Shown in pieces: positions 20,450 through 28,685 of a stretch of DNA of 64,000 nt. Position 1 is the first letter of the stretch. Each line of letters starts with the position of its first letter. The notes below the pieces were generated by a model that saw nothing but the letters and a program-made list of their open reading frames with translations, was not told the DNA's origin and did not search any database. The DNA lies in contig JAAWSO010000001.1 in assembly GCA_022801595.1 (NCBI GenBank), forward strand, positions 1-64,000, in the 5' to 3' direction. The stretch is from Clostridiales bacterium (GTDB lineage Bacteria > Bacillota > Clostridia > Oscillospirales > Acutalibacteraceae). The position numbers were made by a program, and so were the translations under genes.

Positions 20450-21520
20450 ATGAAAACATTTCAAATTACCTTGCTGAAAGGCGACGGGATTGGTCCGGAG
20501 ATTGTGGACCAAGCCGTGAAGGTACTCAACAAAACCGCGGAAAAATTCCATTTCTCCGTAACCTATGACGAGGCGCTTTTGGGCGGCGCGGCAATTGACG
20601 CAACCGGCCAGGCTTTGCCTTCAGAAACGGTGGAGAAATGCAAGGCTTCCGACGCTGTACTCCTGGGCGCCGTTGGCGGCCCGAAGTGGGATTCCCTCCC
20701 AGGAAATCAGCGTCCAGAGGCTGGGTTGCTGGGTATCCGCGGCGCATTAGGATTGTTTGCCAACCTGCGTCCAGCAGTCATTTTTGAGGCGCTCAAGGAG
20801 GCTTCTCCGATTAAGCCGGAAATCATCGGAGACGCACTGGATATTATGGTGGTTCGGGAGCTGACCGGCGGCATTTATTTCGGCCAGCGAGGCCGGGATA
20901 CTAAGGACGGAGTGGAGTCTGCCTATGACACCGAGCGGTATTCTGTGCCGGAAGTGGAACGGATTGCACGGATTGGCTTTGAAATGGCAAGCAAGCGGAA
21001 CAAAAAGCTTTGCAGCGTGGATAAGGCTAATGTTTTGGAATCTTCCCGTCTATGGCGCGCCACAGTGGCACGAATTGGGGAAGAATACCCGGATGTGGAA
21101 TTGACCAATATGTATGTGGACAACTGCGCCATGCAATTGGTCCGCAATCCAAAGCAATTTGACGTGATTCTCACTTCCAACATTTTTGGCGACATTTTAT
21201 CGGATGAGGCTTCCATGATCAGCGGTTCCATTGGTATGTTGGCTTCCGCCAGTCTGGGCAAGAACCAGTTTGGCCTGTACGAGCCAATCCACGGTTCCGC
21301 GCCGGATATTGCCGGCACTGGCTTGGCAAATCCGTTGGCAACCATCCTGTCGGTTGCCATGATGCTGAAATATACCCTGAATATTCCAGAGGCAGCCCAA
21401 GCCATTGAGGATGCGGTGGCCAAAGCCTTGACCAAAGCGCGCACCGCGGATATCCACACCGAAGGCATGAAAAAGGTGACCTGTGAAGAAATGGGCGATT
21501 TGGTTTGTGAGCTGCTGTAA
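20450..21520 (+). CDS. leuB: 3-isopropylmalate dehydrogenase
   Basis: [64 protein letters not shown]. Confidence 0.94.
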   Translation: MKTFQITLLKGDGIGPEIVDQAVKVLNKTAEKFHFSVTYDEALLGGAAIDATGQALPSETVEKCKASDAVLLGAVGGPKWDSLPGNQRPEAGLLGIRGALGLFANLRPAVIFEALKEASPIKPEIIGDALDIMVVRELTGGIYFGQRGRDTKDGVESAYDTERYSVPEVERIARIGFEMASKRNKKLCSVDKANVLESSRLWRATVARIGEEYPDVELTNMYVDNCAMQLVRNPKQFDVILTSNIFGDILSDEASMISGSIGMLASASLGKNQFGLYEPIHGSAPDIAGTGLANPLATILSVAMMLKYTLNIPEAAQAIEDAVAKALTKARTADIHTEGMKKVTCEEMGDLVCELL

Positions 21521-21571
21521 TGGTTGCATCCAATCTTCCGGTATGGATTCCCGGCAGGGGGGAAGGATGAG

Positions 21572-22336
21572 ATGAACCGGAAGAATAAGAAAAACCGGCT
21601 GGAAAAAGCCTATGAAAAAATGCCTCACCGCCCTTTGACGTTAACCTTTCGCAAAGGGCTGCGGGATGGGATTCCAATTTGCCTGGGCTATTTGTCAGTA
21701 TCCTTCACGTTTGGCATGATGGTGGCAGAAAATGACCTGCCGGCCTGGATCGCCATGATGATTTCCATGACGAACCTGACGTCAGCCGGGCAGTTTGCAG
21801 GTACGGAGCTAATTATCCAAGGAGCTATGTACGTGGAGGTGGCGATCACTACGTTTGTGATTAACATCCGTTATATGCTGATGTCCCTGTCCTTGTCTCA
21901 AAAAGTAGATGAACGAATGACGAATTTGCAGCGGTTGGTGCTTTCCTTTGGCATCACCGACGAGGTGTTTGCAGTAGCCATGCAGCAAAAGGAGGCCATG
22001 AATTCCCGCTATATGAGCGGGCTAATTTTGACCCCTTATTTGGGCTGGGCTTTGGGCACCTTGCTGGGAGCTACCGCCACTGGATTTTTGCCTCTCTCGG
22101 TACGTACAGCCCTGGGCATTGCGATTTATGGCATGTTTCTGGCAATTATTGTGCCGCCTGCCCGCCATTCCAAACCAATTTTATTGGTCATTGGGATTTC
22201 GGTGGCCATTAGCTGCTGCTTTACCTGGATTCCGTTTCTCAATCAGCTTTCCAGCGGATGGGTGATCATCATTTGCGCTGTGGCAGCTTCCGCCTTTGCG
22301 GCATGGAAGTTCCCCATGAAGGAGGACGGTTCATGA
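21572..22336 (+). CDS. azlC: AzlC family branched-chain amino acid exporter subunit
   Basis: GLRDGIPICLGYLSVSFTFGMMV, paired with AzlD-like small membrane protein; ATG 21572 or 21524. Confidence 0.85.
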   Translation: MNRKNKKNRLEKAYEKMPHRPLTLTFRKGLRDGIPICLGYLSVSFTFGMMVAENDLPAWIAMMISMTNLTSAGQFAGTELIIQGAMYVEVAITTFVINIRYMLMSLSLSQKVDERMTNLQRLVLSFGITDEVFAVAMQQKEAMNSRYMSGLILTPYLGWALGTLLGATATGFLPLSVRTALGIAIYGMFLAIIVPPARHSKPILLVIGISVAISCCFTWIPFLNQLSSGWVIIICAVAASAFAAWKFPMKEDGS

Positions 22337-22659
22337 ACTATACTCGAATCCTGATTTGCATTTTGATTATGGCGCTGGTTACGTATTTGCCGCGGATGCT
22401 GCCTTTGGCGATTTTCCGAAGGAAGATTGGGAACCAATTTATTAAATCCTTTTTGGCCTATGTACCCTACGCCGTTCTGGCTGCTATGACTTTTCCCGAG
22501 ATTCTGTATTCCACCGGGAATCTGATTTCCGCATTGGCAGGGCTGGTGGTAGCTGTTCTGTTGGCATTTTTTAATCGGGGCCTTCTAGTGGTGGCGCTGG
22601 GGGCGTCTGGGACGGTTTTTCTGACGGAACAGCTCATTCATTGGGTGACGGGAACTTAA
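22333..22659 (+). CDS. azlD: AzlD family branched-chain amino acid transport protein
   Basis: MNYTRILICILIMALVTYLPRMLPLAIF; ATG overlaps azlC stop (ATGA-type coupling). Confidence 0.85.
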   Translation: MNYTRILICILIMALVTYLPRMLPLAIFRRKIGNQFIKSFLAYVPYAVLAAMTFPEILYSTGNLISALAGLVVAVLLAFFNRGLLVVALGASGTVFLTEQLIHWVTGT

Positions 22660-23246
22660 CTTTGCCAGGATGGATTGTGTTAGTAAGGAAGTTACTTTTA
22701 GGATGTGAGTGTATTCCAACGGATTTTTGTACTCTCTTACTGGGGACCTAGGATACTAGAAAACATGGTGCTGCACACAAGAAATGAAAATGCAGCAAAA
22801 GAGCATAGCTTTTTTGGTCCGTTAGGTTAAATTTTATAGGTTATTATATCTTATTCTGTTTTCTATTTTCAGACGGATTGTAATCACATTTGTAAACAGC
22901 TTATGTACAATCCACGGTTTCTTTGTAAAGTTGCTGTGTTTTTTAGGTTATTTTATGGCATTTTGACGATGGTTCGCAGACTTATTGGATATTTATATGA
23001 CATTTTAATAGAAGAACTCTTGACAAATATGTATTTTTTTTTTAAAATGAAAGTGGTTACAGTGTTACAAACAACACTACTAAGAAAAGTTGATTTGAAA
23101 AAGCAGGAAAGGAGGGTAATAAAAAACATAGAAAGGAGGTTTGCAATTCATTCTCAAATCAACAAAAGCAAACTAATAACTGTTAGTTTAAATAAAAAAT
23201 AGGGTTAGTTTTATTTATTTAAGTAAAAAGAAATAGGGGGATAAAT

Positions 23247-24356
23247 ATGGGCATTGATATTAAATCACTACCAAAGCCGGTTAGAGCGTTCTTTAACGGA
23301 ATTGGACAGGTAGTTTTTATCGAAAATGTTATTGCTGGCGCAATGATTTTCGTATCATTCTGGATTGCCGGCCTTGAGATGCACGGTTGGAATTTTGCAG
23401 ATTGGTACAGCTGGAGACCGGTGGTATTTACCTTCATCGGCGTTAACCTTGCCAACTTGGTCGCCTATCTCATGGGCGCGGATCGAGACGCCATTACGTC
23501 CGGCTTGTTCGGTTTCTGCCCGAACTTGATCGCAATCGGCGCATGCACCTTCTCTTCCGCTGCTGACGCAGCGGGAAACTGGTGGACAGCTTGGATCGTT
23601 TTGGTTCTGGGCTGCATGTTGGCACCTCCGGTACAAATGATGATCAACCGTTTCTCCGGCCACTTTGGCTTGCCAGGCTTCACCTTCCCATTCATCGTTA
23701 TGATGTGGTTCTTTACCGCGATCAGCTTCCAGACCGATCTGTTGGCTTTTGGCAACGATCCAGCTCTGAAAACTGGCATGAACGCCTTCTTGGATAACGG
23801 CCTGACTGGTACCGGCGGAAGCTGGATGACTGGCTTTGACTGGAGCACCATGGGCTGGGATTGGGGCGCAATGACCTCACAGCATTGGGGCTTGTTCTTC
23901 ATTAATGCATTTGAAGAGATTTATGTTATCGACGGCTTTATCGGTTCCTTGATCATTATCGCAGCATACTTCTGGTACAACTGGCAGTTTGCTCTGAAAG
24001 CTCTCATCGCTACTGCATTTGCAATCGGCATGGGCTTGCTGTTCGGCACAGACATGGGCCCAATGGGACTTTCCCTGTACGGCTACGCTTCCATCCTAAC
24101 GGTTGGCGCTTTGGATACCTTCTGCAAGAGCAAGATCAACTCCGGCAGATACTGGTTCCTGTTCTTCCTGGGCTTAGTACTTACCAGCTTGATCAACTTC
24201 GCAGCACCTACTGTGCTCGGAGTATTCGGAATGCCAAGCTGTACCATTGCATTCGTTACCGCTGGCTGGATCATGTTGGTTGTTGAAAACTTTATGGTTG
24301 AACAAGCTGAAAAGAGAGCACTCAAAAAAGCTGAAAACGAAACTTCGCAAAACTAG
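23247..24356 (+). CDS. urea transporter (UT/SLC14-like family)
   Basis: Polytopic; FFNGIGQVVFIENVIAGAMIFVSFW, ANLVAYLMGADRDAITSGLFGFCPNLIAIGA, GLPGFTFPFIVMMWF are UT-like; AGGGGG RBS. Confidence 0.8.
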   Translation: MGIDIKSLPKPVRAFFNGIGQVVFIENVIAGAMIFVSFWIAGLEMHGWNFADWYSWRPVVFTFIGVNLANLVAYLMGADRDAITSGLFGFCPNLIAIGACTFSSAADAAGNWWTAWIVLVLGCMLAPPVQMMINRFSGHFGLPGFTFPFIVMMWFFTAISFQTDLLAFGNDPALKTGMNAFLDNGLTGTGGSWMTGFDWSTMGWDWGAMTSQHWGLFFINAFEEIYVIDGFIGSLIIIAAYFWYNWQFALKALIATAFAIGMGLLFGTDMGPMGLSLYGYASILTVGALDTFCKSKINSGRYWFLFFLGLVLTSLINFAAPTVLGVFGMPSCTIAFVTAGWIMLVVENFMVEQAEKRALKKAENETSQN

Positions 24357-24419
24357 AGAAGTGAGTTTCGCCTTATAATCGGGCATTTTGTCCACTTTAA
24401 AATTCTGCAAAACATAAGA

Positions 24420-24482
24420 AACGCTCTGGTATGTCAATCTGCAATCGTAACCAGTAGATTGATACAACCGGGGCGTTTTTTT
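24420..24482 (+). terminator. intrinsic terminator after urea transporter gene
   Basis: AACGCTCTGGTATGTCAATCT ... AGATTGATACAACCGGGGCGTTTTTTTTT. Confidence 0.8.
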
Positions 24483-24578
24483 TTGCCGTAATGGTAAGAT
24501 ATTTTTTCGAAGATCATAAGCCTGAGAAAAATTATCTGTATTTATGGATGAATATCCCTTCATTTCCTAGTGTTTATA

Positions 24579-24788
24579 TGGTATAATAACCGCAGTGAAC
24601 CTGCAGCGCGGGCATTTCGGTACATGGGTTCCCATGCAATTTGGCGACCGGAGGGAGCGTGCGCGATTTGCTCACCGCAGGTGTGGTATAATAACCGCAG
24701 TGAACCTGCAGCGCGGGCATTTCGGTGCGTGGGTTCCCATGCAATTTGGCGACCGGAGGGAACATGCGTGATTTGCTCACTGCAGGTG
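24579..24788 (+). repeat. two tandem copies of a 105-bp direct repeat (module A), each starting with TGGTATAATAACC
   Basis: Copy 1 24579-24683, copy 2 24684-24788; near-identical, mostly transition differences. Confidence 0.95.
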
Positions 24789-24888
24789 TGGGATCATAAC
24801 CTGGAAAAAACCAGCGGAATCAAAGATTCCGGGAGTTTCTGAGAACATGGAATCAGAAAAAGAGCTGCGCTCTTTACGGCGATGCCGT
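24789..24888 (+). repeat. module B of the dispersed repeat (serial hairpins), immediately upstream of rsmA
   Basis: CTGG aaaaaa CCAG; GGAATC aaa GATTCC; AAAGAGC tgc GCTCTTT; ACGGC gat GCCGT; related to 52082-52175. Confidence 0.8.
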
Positions 24889-24914
24889 CGCAATATAGAA
24901 TCGGAGTTAACACG

Positions 24915-25787
24915 ATGAAAAAATTATCAGATCTGAATACCATAAAAAGCTTGCTTACCCGGCATGGTTTTCAATTTTCCAAGGCGTTGGGGCAAAACTT
25001 TTTAATCGATCCGACAGTATGTCCACGGATGGCGCAGGCATGTGGCGCGGGAGAGGATACCGGCGTCATTGAGGTAGGGCCAGGATTTGGCGTGCTGACC
25101 CAGGAATTGGCCTCCCGGGCCAATAAGGTTGTCGCCATTGAGCTGGACAAACGGCTTCCCGCTGTCTTGGCGGAAACATTGGCTGATTTTGACAATGTGA
25201 CCGTGATCAACGAAGATGTCATGAAGCTGGACTTGCACGGGTTAATTCGGCATGATTTTGCAGGACTACAGGTGCTGGTTTGCGCGAACCTTCCGTATTA
25301 CATTACCTCGCCGGTGATTATGAAACTCTTGGAAGAACGGCTTCCGATTCAATCCCTGACCGTCATGGTGCAGAAAGAAGCGGCAGTACGGATTTGCTCC
25401 CAACCGGGAAAACGGGAATGCGGCGCGGTAAGCGTGGCGGTGCAGTATTATGCGGAACCGGAAATTTTGTTTGATGTGCCTCGAGACAGCTTTTATCCGG
25501 CTCCCAATGTGGATTCGGCGGTAATCCGGCTCAAGATTCGAAAAGAGCCGCCCATTGATTTGGGCGGGGCAACGGAAGCTCAATTTTTTCGAATGGTTCA
25601 CGCGGCTTTTGGGCAACGGCGGAAAACCGTATTGAATGCATTGTCTGCGGGACTTTCCCAGGACAAGGCGTCTTTATCCCAAGCATTGGAACAGGCTGGG
25701 ATTCGTTCCAATGCCCGGGCGGAACAGTTGACCATGGAGCAGTTCGGCGCATTATGCCGGACGTTATTTGGATCGGCCAATGGCTAA
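24915..25787 (+). CDS. rsmA: 16S rRNA (adenine(1518)-N(6)/adenine(1519)-N(6))-dimethyltransferase
   Basis: FSKALGQNFLIDPTVCPRMAQACGAGEDTGVIEVGPGFGVLTQELASRA, NLPYYITSPVIMKLLE. Confidence 0.94.
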   Translation: MKKLSDLNTIKSLLTRHGFQFSKALGQNFLIDPTVCPRMAQACGAGEDTGVIEVGPGFGVLTQELASRANKVVAIELDKRLPAVLAETLADFDNVTVINEDVMKLDLHGLIRHDFAGLQVLVCANLPYYITSPVIMKLLEERLPIQSLTVMVQKEAAVRICSQPGKRECGAVSVAVQYYAEPEILFDVPRDSFYPAPNVDSAVIRLKIRKEPPIDLGGATEAQFFRMVHAAFGQRRKTVLNALSAGLSQDKASLSQALEQAGIRSNARAEQLTMEQFGALCRTLFGSANG

Positions 25788-25796
25788 GGAGGAATT

Positions 25797-25988
25797 ATGA
25801 AAACCATTCAGCTTGCTTTGATTTTCTTTTTCGCGGGTTTGGGATTGGCGGTTTTGTCCATGGTTTTGGGGCCGTTTGGCTGGAGCAACGCATCCATTGC
25901 CAGCGCCGCCATTGCAGGAGTGTTGGGGTTAGCCGCTTTGATTTTGGTTTTGCGGGACTGGAAAAATCCCACAGAAAAATCAGAATAG
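25797..25988 (+). CDS. small two-TM membrane protein, 63 aa
   Basis: AAGGAGG RBS; MKTIQLALIFFFAGLGLAVLSMVLGPFGW...; follows rsmA and precedes a terminator-like hairpin. Confidence 0.7.
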   Translation: MKTIQLALIFFFAGLGLAVLSMVLGPFGWSNASIASAAIAGVLGLAALILVLRDWKNPTEKSE

Positions 25989-26215
25989 GACGTCTGCTTG
26001 TTGAAAGGAAATTTCAGCAGGCATTTTTATTTGGAGCCATCTTTGTCAGATTGCCCATTCCCATTCCCAAAACCACAGGAAATCAATACGAAAGGATGAA
26101 AATCCTCTTTTTGTTTTGCAAACCCTTGATTTTATGTTAAGATAGGAATAGGTTTTTAGAATATGCAGCCGGATTCCAGAGAGAATTCGGTTTCGCGATC
26201 ATTGGGAGGAACATT

Positions 26216-27808
26216 ATGATTACCGTATCAAATGTAGGGCTGTCCTTCAGCGGCACCCCTCTTTTTTCAGATGTCAACCTGCTGTTTACGGCGGGGAACT
26301 GCTATGGTGTGATCGGAGCCAACGGAGCGGGAAAATCCACCTTTTTAAAAATTCTTTCCGGGGAACTGGAACCCAGCAAGGGGGAGGTTGCCATTGACCC
26401 GAAGCTGCGGATGTCCGTGTTAAAACAGGACCACTTCGCCTATGAGGAATTTACGGTATTTGAGACGATCCTTCAGGGAAACGCCCGTCTCTATGAGGTG
26501 CTCCAGCAAAAGGACGCCCTCTATGCCAAAGAGGATTTTTCCGAGGAGGACGGTCATCTGGCAGCGGAACTGGAAGCGGAATTCGCGGAAATGAACGGCT
26601 GGGAGGCGGAGACCGAGGCCGGTAAATTGCTGCAAGGCCTAGGGCTGGATAACATGCTTCTGTATTCCCAGATGAGCGCTTTGACGGAAGCGGAAAAGGT
26701 GAAGGTGTTGCTGGCCCGCGCTTTGTTTGGCCAGCCGGATATCATCCTTCTGGACGAGCCCACCAATGGCTTGGACATCAAGTCCATCAATTGGTTGGAG
26801 AATTTTCTGATGGATTATTTGGGCACCGTGATTGTGGTATCCCATGACCGTCACTTCCTCAACAATGTTTGTACCCACATTGTGGACATTGACTTTACCA
26901 AGATCAAGCTGTATGTGGGCAACTATGATTTCTGGTATGAATCCAGCCAATTGATCCAGCGGATGCTGCGGGATCAGAATAAGAAGAAAGAGGACAAGAT
27001 TAAGGAACTGCAAAGCTTTATCCAGCGTTTCTCCGCCAACAAATCCAAGTCCAAGCAGGCTACTTCTCGGAAAAAGCTTCTGGAGAAAATCACCGTGGAG
27101 GAAATGCCAGCTTCCACCCGCCGTTATCCTTACGTTGGCTTCCAAATGGATCGGGAGCCTGGCAAGGAAATTTTGTCTGTGGAAGGAATCAGCAAGACCA
27201 TTGACGGCGTGAAGCTGCTGAATAATGTCTCGTTCCGGGTCAACAAGGGGGACAAGATCGCTTTTGTTGGGGATAATGAGCATGCTAATACCGCGCTGTT
27301 TCAAATCCTCATGGGAGAAATGCAGCCGGATGAAGGTTCCTTCAAATGGGGCGTCAGCACCAGCCAATCCTATTTCCCGAAGGACAACTCAGCGTATTTT
27401 AACGGCTGTGATTTGAGCATCCTCAAATGGCTGGAGCAGTATTCCAAAGACACCACGGAAACGTATCTCCGAGGGTTCCTGGGGAAAATGCTGTTCTCTG
27501 GGGACGAAGTGCTCAAGCCGGTGAACGTGCTGTCCGGTGGGGAAAAGGTGCGCTGCATGCTGTCCCGGATGATGATGTTTGGTTCCAATGTGCTGATTTT
27601 AGACCAGCCCACCAACCATCTAGATTTGGAATCCATCACGGCCGTCAATAACGGTATGATTGATTTTAAGGGGATTTTGCTGTTCGCCTCCCATGACCAC
27701 CAATTTGTGCAGACCATTGCCAACCGGATTATTGAAATCACAGAGGATGGCGTCGTGGATCGGATGACCACCTTTGACGAGTATCTGGAAATGATGGGCA
27801 AGAATTAG
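26216..27808 (+). CDS. ABC-F family ATP-binding protein
   Basis: Two NBDs: GVIGANGAGKSTFLKILSGEL, ILLDEPTNGLDIKSINWLE, VLSGGEKVRCMLSRMMMFGSNVLILDQPTNHLDLESI; linker between domains. Confidence 0.9.
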   Translation: MITVSNVGLSFSGTPLFSDVNLLFTAGNCYGVIGANGAGKSTFLKILSGELEPSKGEVAIDPKLRMSVLKQDHFAYEEFTVFETILQGNARLYEVLQQKDALYAKEDFSEEDGHLAAELEAEFAEMNGWEAETEAGKLLQGLGLDNMLLYSQMSALTEAEKVKVLLARALFGQPDIILLDEPTNGLDIKSINWLENFLMDYLGTVIVVSHDRHFLNNVCTHIVDIDFTKIKLYVGNYDFWYESSQLIQRMLRDQNKKKEDKIKELQSFIQRFSANKSKSKQATSRKKLLEKITVEEMPASTRRYPYVGFQMDREPGKEILSVEGISKTIDGVKLLNNVSFRVNKGDKIAFVGDNEHANTALFQILMGEMQPDEGSFKWGVSTSQSYFPKDNSAYFNGCDLSILKWLEQYSKDTTETYLRGFLGKMLFSGDEVLKPVNVLSGGEKVRCMLSRMMMFGSNVLILDQPTNHLDLESITAVNNGMIDFKGILLFASHDHQFVQTIANRIIEITEDGVVDRMTTFDEYLEMMGKN

Positions 27809-27863
27809 AAAACGGAATCCAGCAGGACAGGTAGGAGCCGGAAGGCTGCTGTCATGCAAGCAT

Positions 27864-27925
27864 CCCCGCCAGGCTGCAAGGGCAACGATGTGACAATCGC
27901 CGCCCTGGGCCGTTTGGCGGGGGTT
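27864..27925. other. long nested intergenic hairpin between convergent genes (possible terminator/structured RNA)
   Basis: CCCCGCCA ... AGGGC aa CGAT gtgaca ATCG cc GCCCT ... TGGCGGGG. Confidence 0.7.
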
Positions 27926-27934
27926 TGTGGTTTC

Positions 27935-28237
27935 TCAGTTTTCTTTCCCTAGGATATGTAAATCGGTTTGGAAAATCTCCATCATCATTCTGGCGCCTAG
28001 ACAAAAGCCGTCCCGAAACATTTCCGACCATTCATAGGGCAGTTGTTCTAACTGCTCGTCCATGATTTTGATAAATTGCTTTTCCAGCGGCGGATGTTCG
28101 TTGTGCAGCGTTTCAATAAAGTCCTCATAATGCTGGTAATGTTTTTGTTGAAGCTTGCGGTATTCTTCGATTCGGGGAGAATATTGTTCCTCTGGCGAAA
28201 TTTCACCGTGATACAAGGCGGATAGTATGCTTTTCAT
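27935..28237 (-). CDS. 100-aa hypothetical protein (DUF6809-like)
   Basis: MKSILSALYHGEISPEEQYSPRIEEYRKLQQKHYQHYEDFIETL; RBS AAAAGGAGCG upstream; family name from recall. Confidence 0.65.
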   Translation of the reverse strand: MKSILSALYHGEISPEEQYSPRIEEYRKLQQKHYQHYEDFIETLHNEHPPLEKQFIKIMDEQLEQLPYEWSEMFRDGFCLGARMMMEIFQTDLHILGKEN

Positions 28238-28296
28238 AAAGAACGCTCCTTTTCTATGATAGATGGATTTTTAACCTCTCGTCACTGTCAATCCTT

Positions 28297-28386
28297 TTAT
28301 CGTTTCCATTGAGTGGAAGGTGACTGCGAGCATGTTCGGGGACAGCTACCAAGGTTTGCTGGATCGCGGATGAGCTTCAACGGCAT
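28297..28386 (-). CDS. putative 29-aa small ORF (MPLKLIRDPANLGSCPRTCSQSPSTQWKR) upstream of the 100-aa gene
   Basis: ATG preceded by AAGGGAGG RBS on the minus strand; ends TAA. Confidence 0.4.
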   Translation of the reverse strand: MPLKLIRDPANLGSCPRTCSQSPSTQWKR

Positions 28387-28452
28387 CTCAAAAACCTCCC
28401 TTGTTGTTTTAATGACAATACAATAACACAAAAAAATATTTTTGAAAAGCTA

Positions 28453-28481
28453 TTGACAACAAAATGGTGTGAATATATAAT
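28453..28481 (+). promoter_or_regulatory. consensus sigma-A promoter
   Basis: TTGACA (28453-28458), 17-bp spacer, TATAAT (28476-28481). Confidence 0.85.
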
Positions 28482-28494
28482 AAATGACACCAAT

Positions 28495-28611
28495 ATGACA
28501 ACACCTAACAAGCAGATCGAACAGCTCATTATCCAGCATATTGAGGAATGGGAAAAGGATCATGGTCCGATTCTGTCTGACGATGGTTTCACGCCTTCTT
28601 CCAGATCGTAA
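28495..28611 (+). CDS. putative near-leaderless 38-aa small protein
   Basis: MTTPNKQIEQLIIQHIEEWEKDHGPILSDDGFTPSSRS; about 14 nt after the -10 box; followed by strong terminator. Not in ORF track (short). Confidence 0.45.
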   Translation: MTTPNKQIEQLIIQHIEEWEKDHGPILSDDGFTPSSRS

Positions 28612-28621
28612 TCACCATACC

Positions 28622-28662
28622 AAAAAACCGCGCGCAGAAAAAATCCTGCGCGCGGTTTTTTT
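28622..28662. terminator. strong intrinsic terminator
   Basis: AAAAAACCGCGCGCAG aaaaaatc CTGCGCGCGGTTTTTTT. Confidence 0.92.
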
Positions 28663-28685
28663 GTGATAGCACCAAGACCGGGGTC

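Noticed and set aside
22903-23202. 99-aa ORF in the leader before the urea transporter
   Set aside because: Low-complexity AT-rich translation, no RBS at its start, internal RBS-like motifs not matched to it; treated as non-coding leader.
24579-24788. Possible CRISPR array or tRNA-like element
   Set aside because: Only two long contiguous units with no spacers and no cas genes; GGGTTCCC resembles a T-loop but forms a 2-nt-loop hairpin, and no acceptor/anticodon arms fit.
24570-24842. 90-aa plus-strand ORF made of a repeated 35-aa unit (MFIWYNNRSEPAARAFR...)
   Set aside because: The periodicity follows from the 105-bp (35-codon) DNA repeat being in frame; no RBS, and the DNA shows RNA-like stems and promoter boxes. 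The locus 52209-52310 copy does not preserve the peptide.
26216-27808. ABC-F ATPase as possible antibiotic resistance determinant
   Set aside because: The two-NBD sequence alone does not distinguish resistance ABC-F from housekeeping ABC-F proteins; no mobile context.
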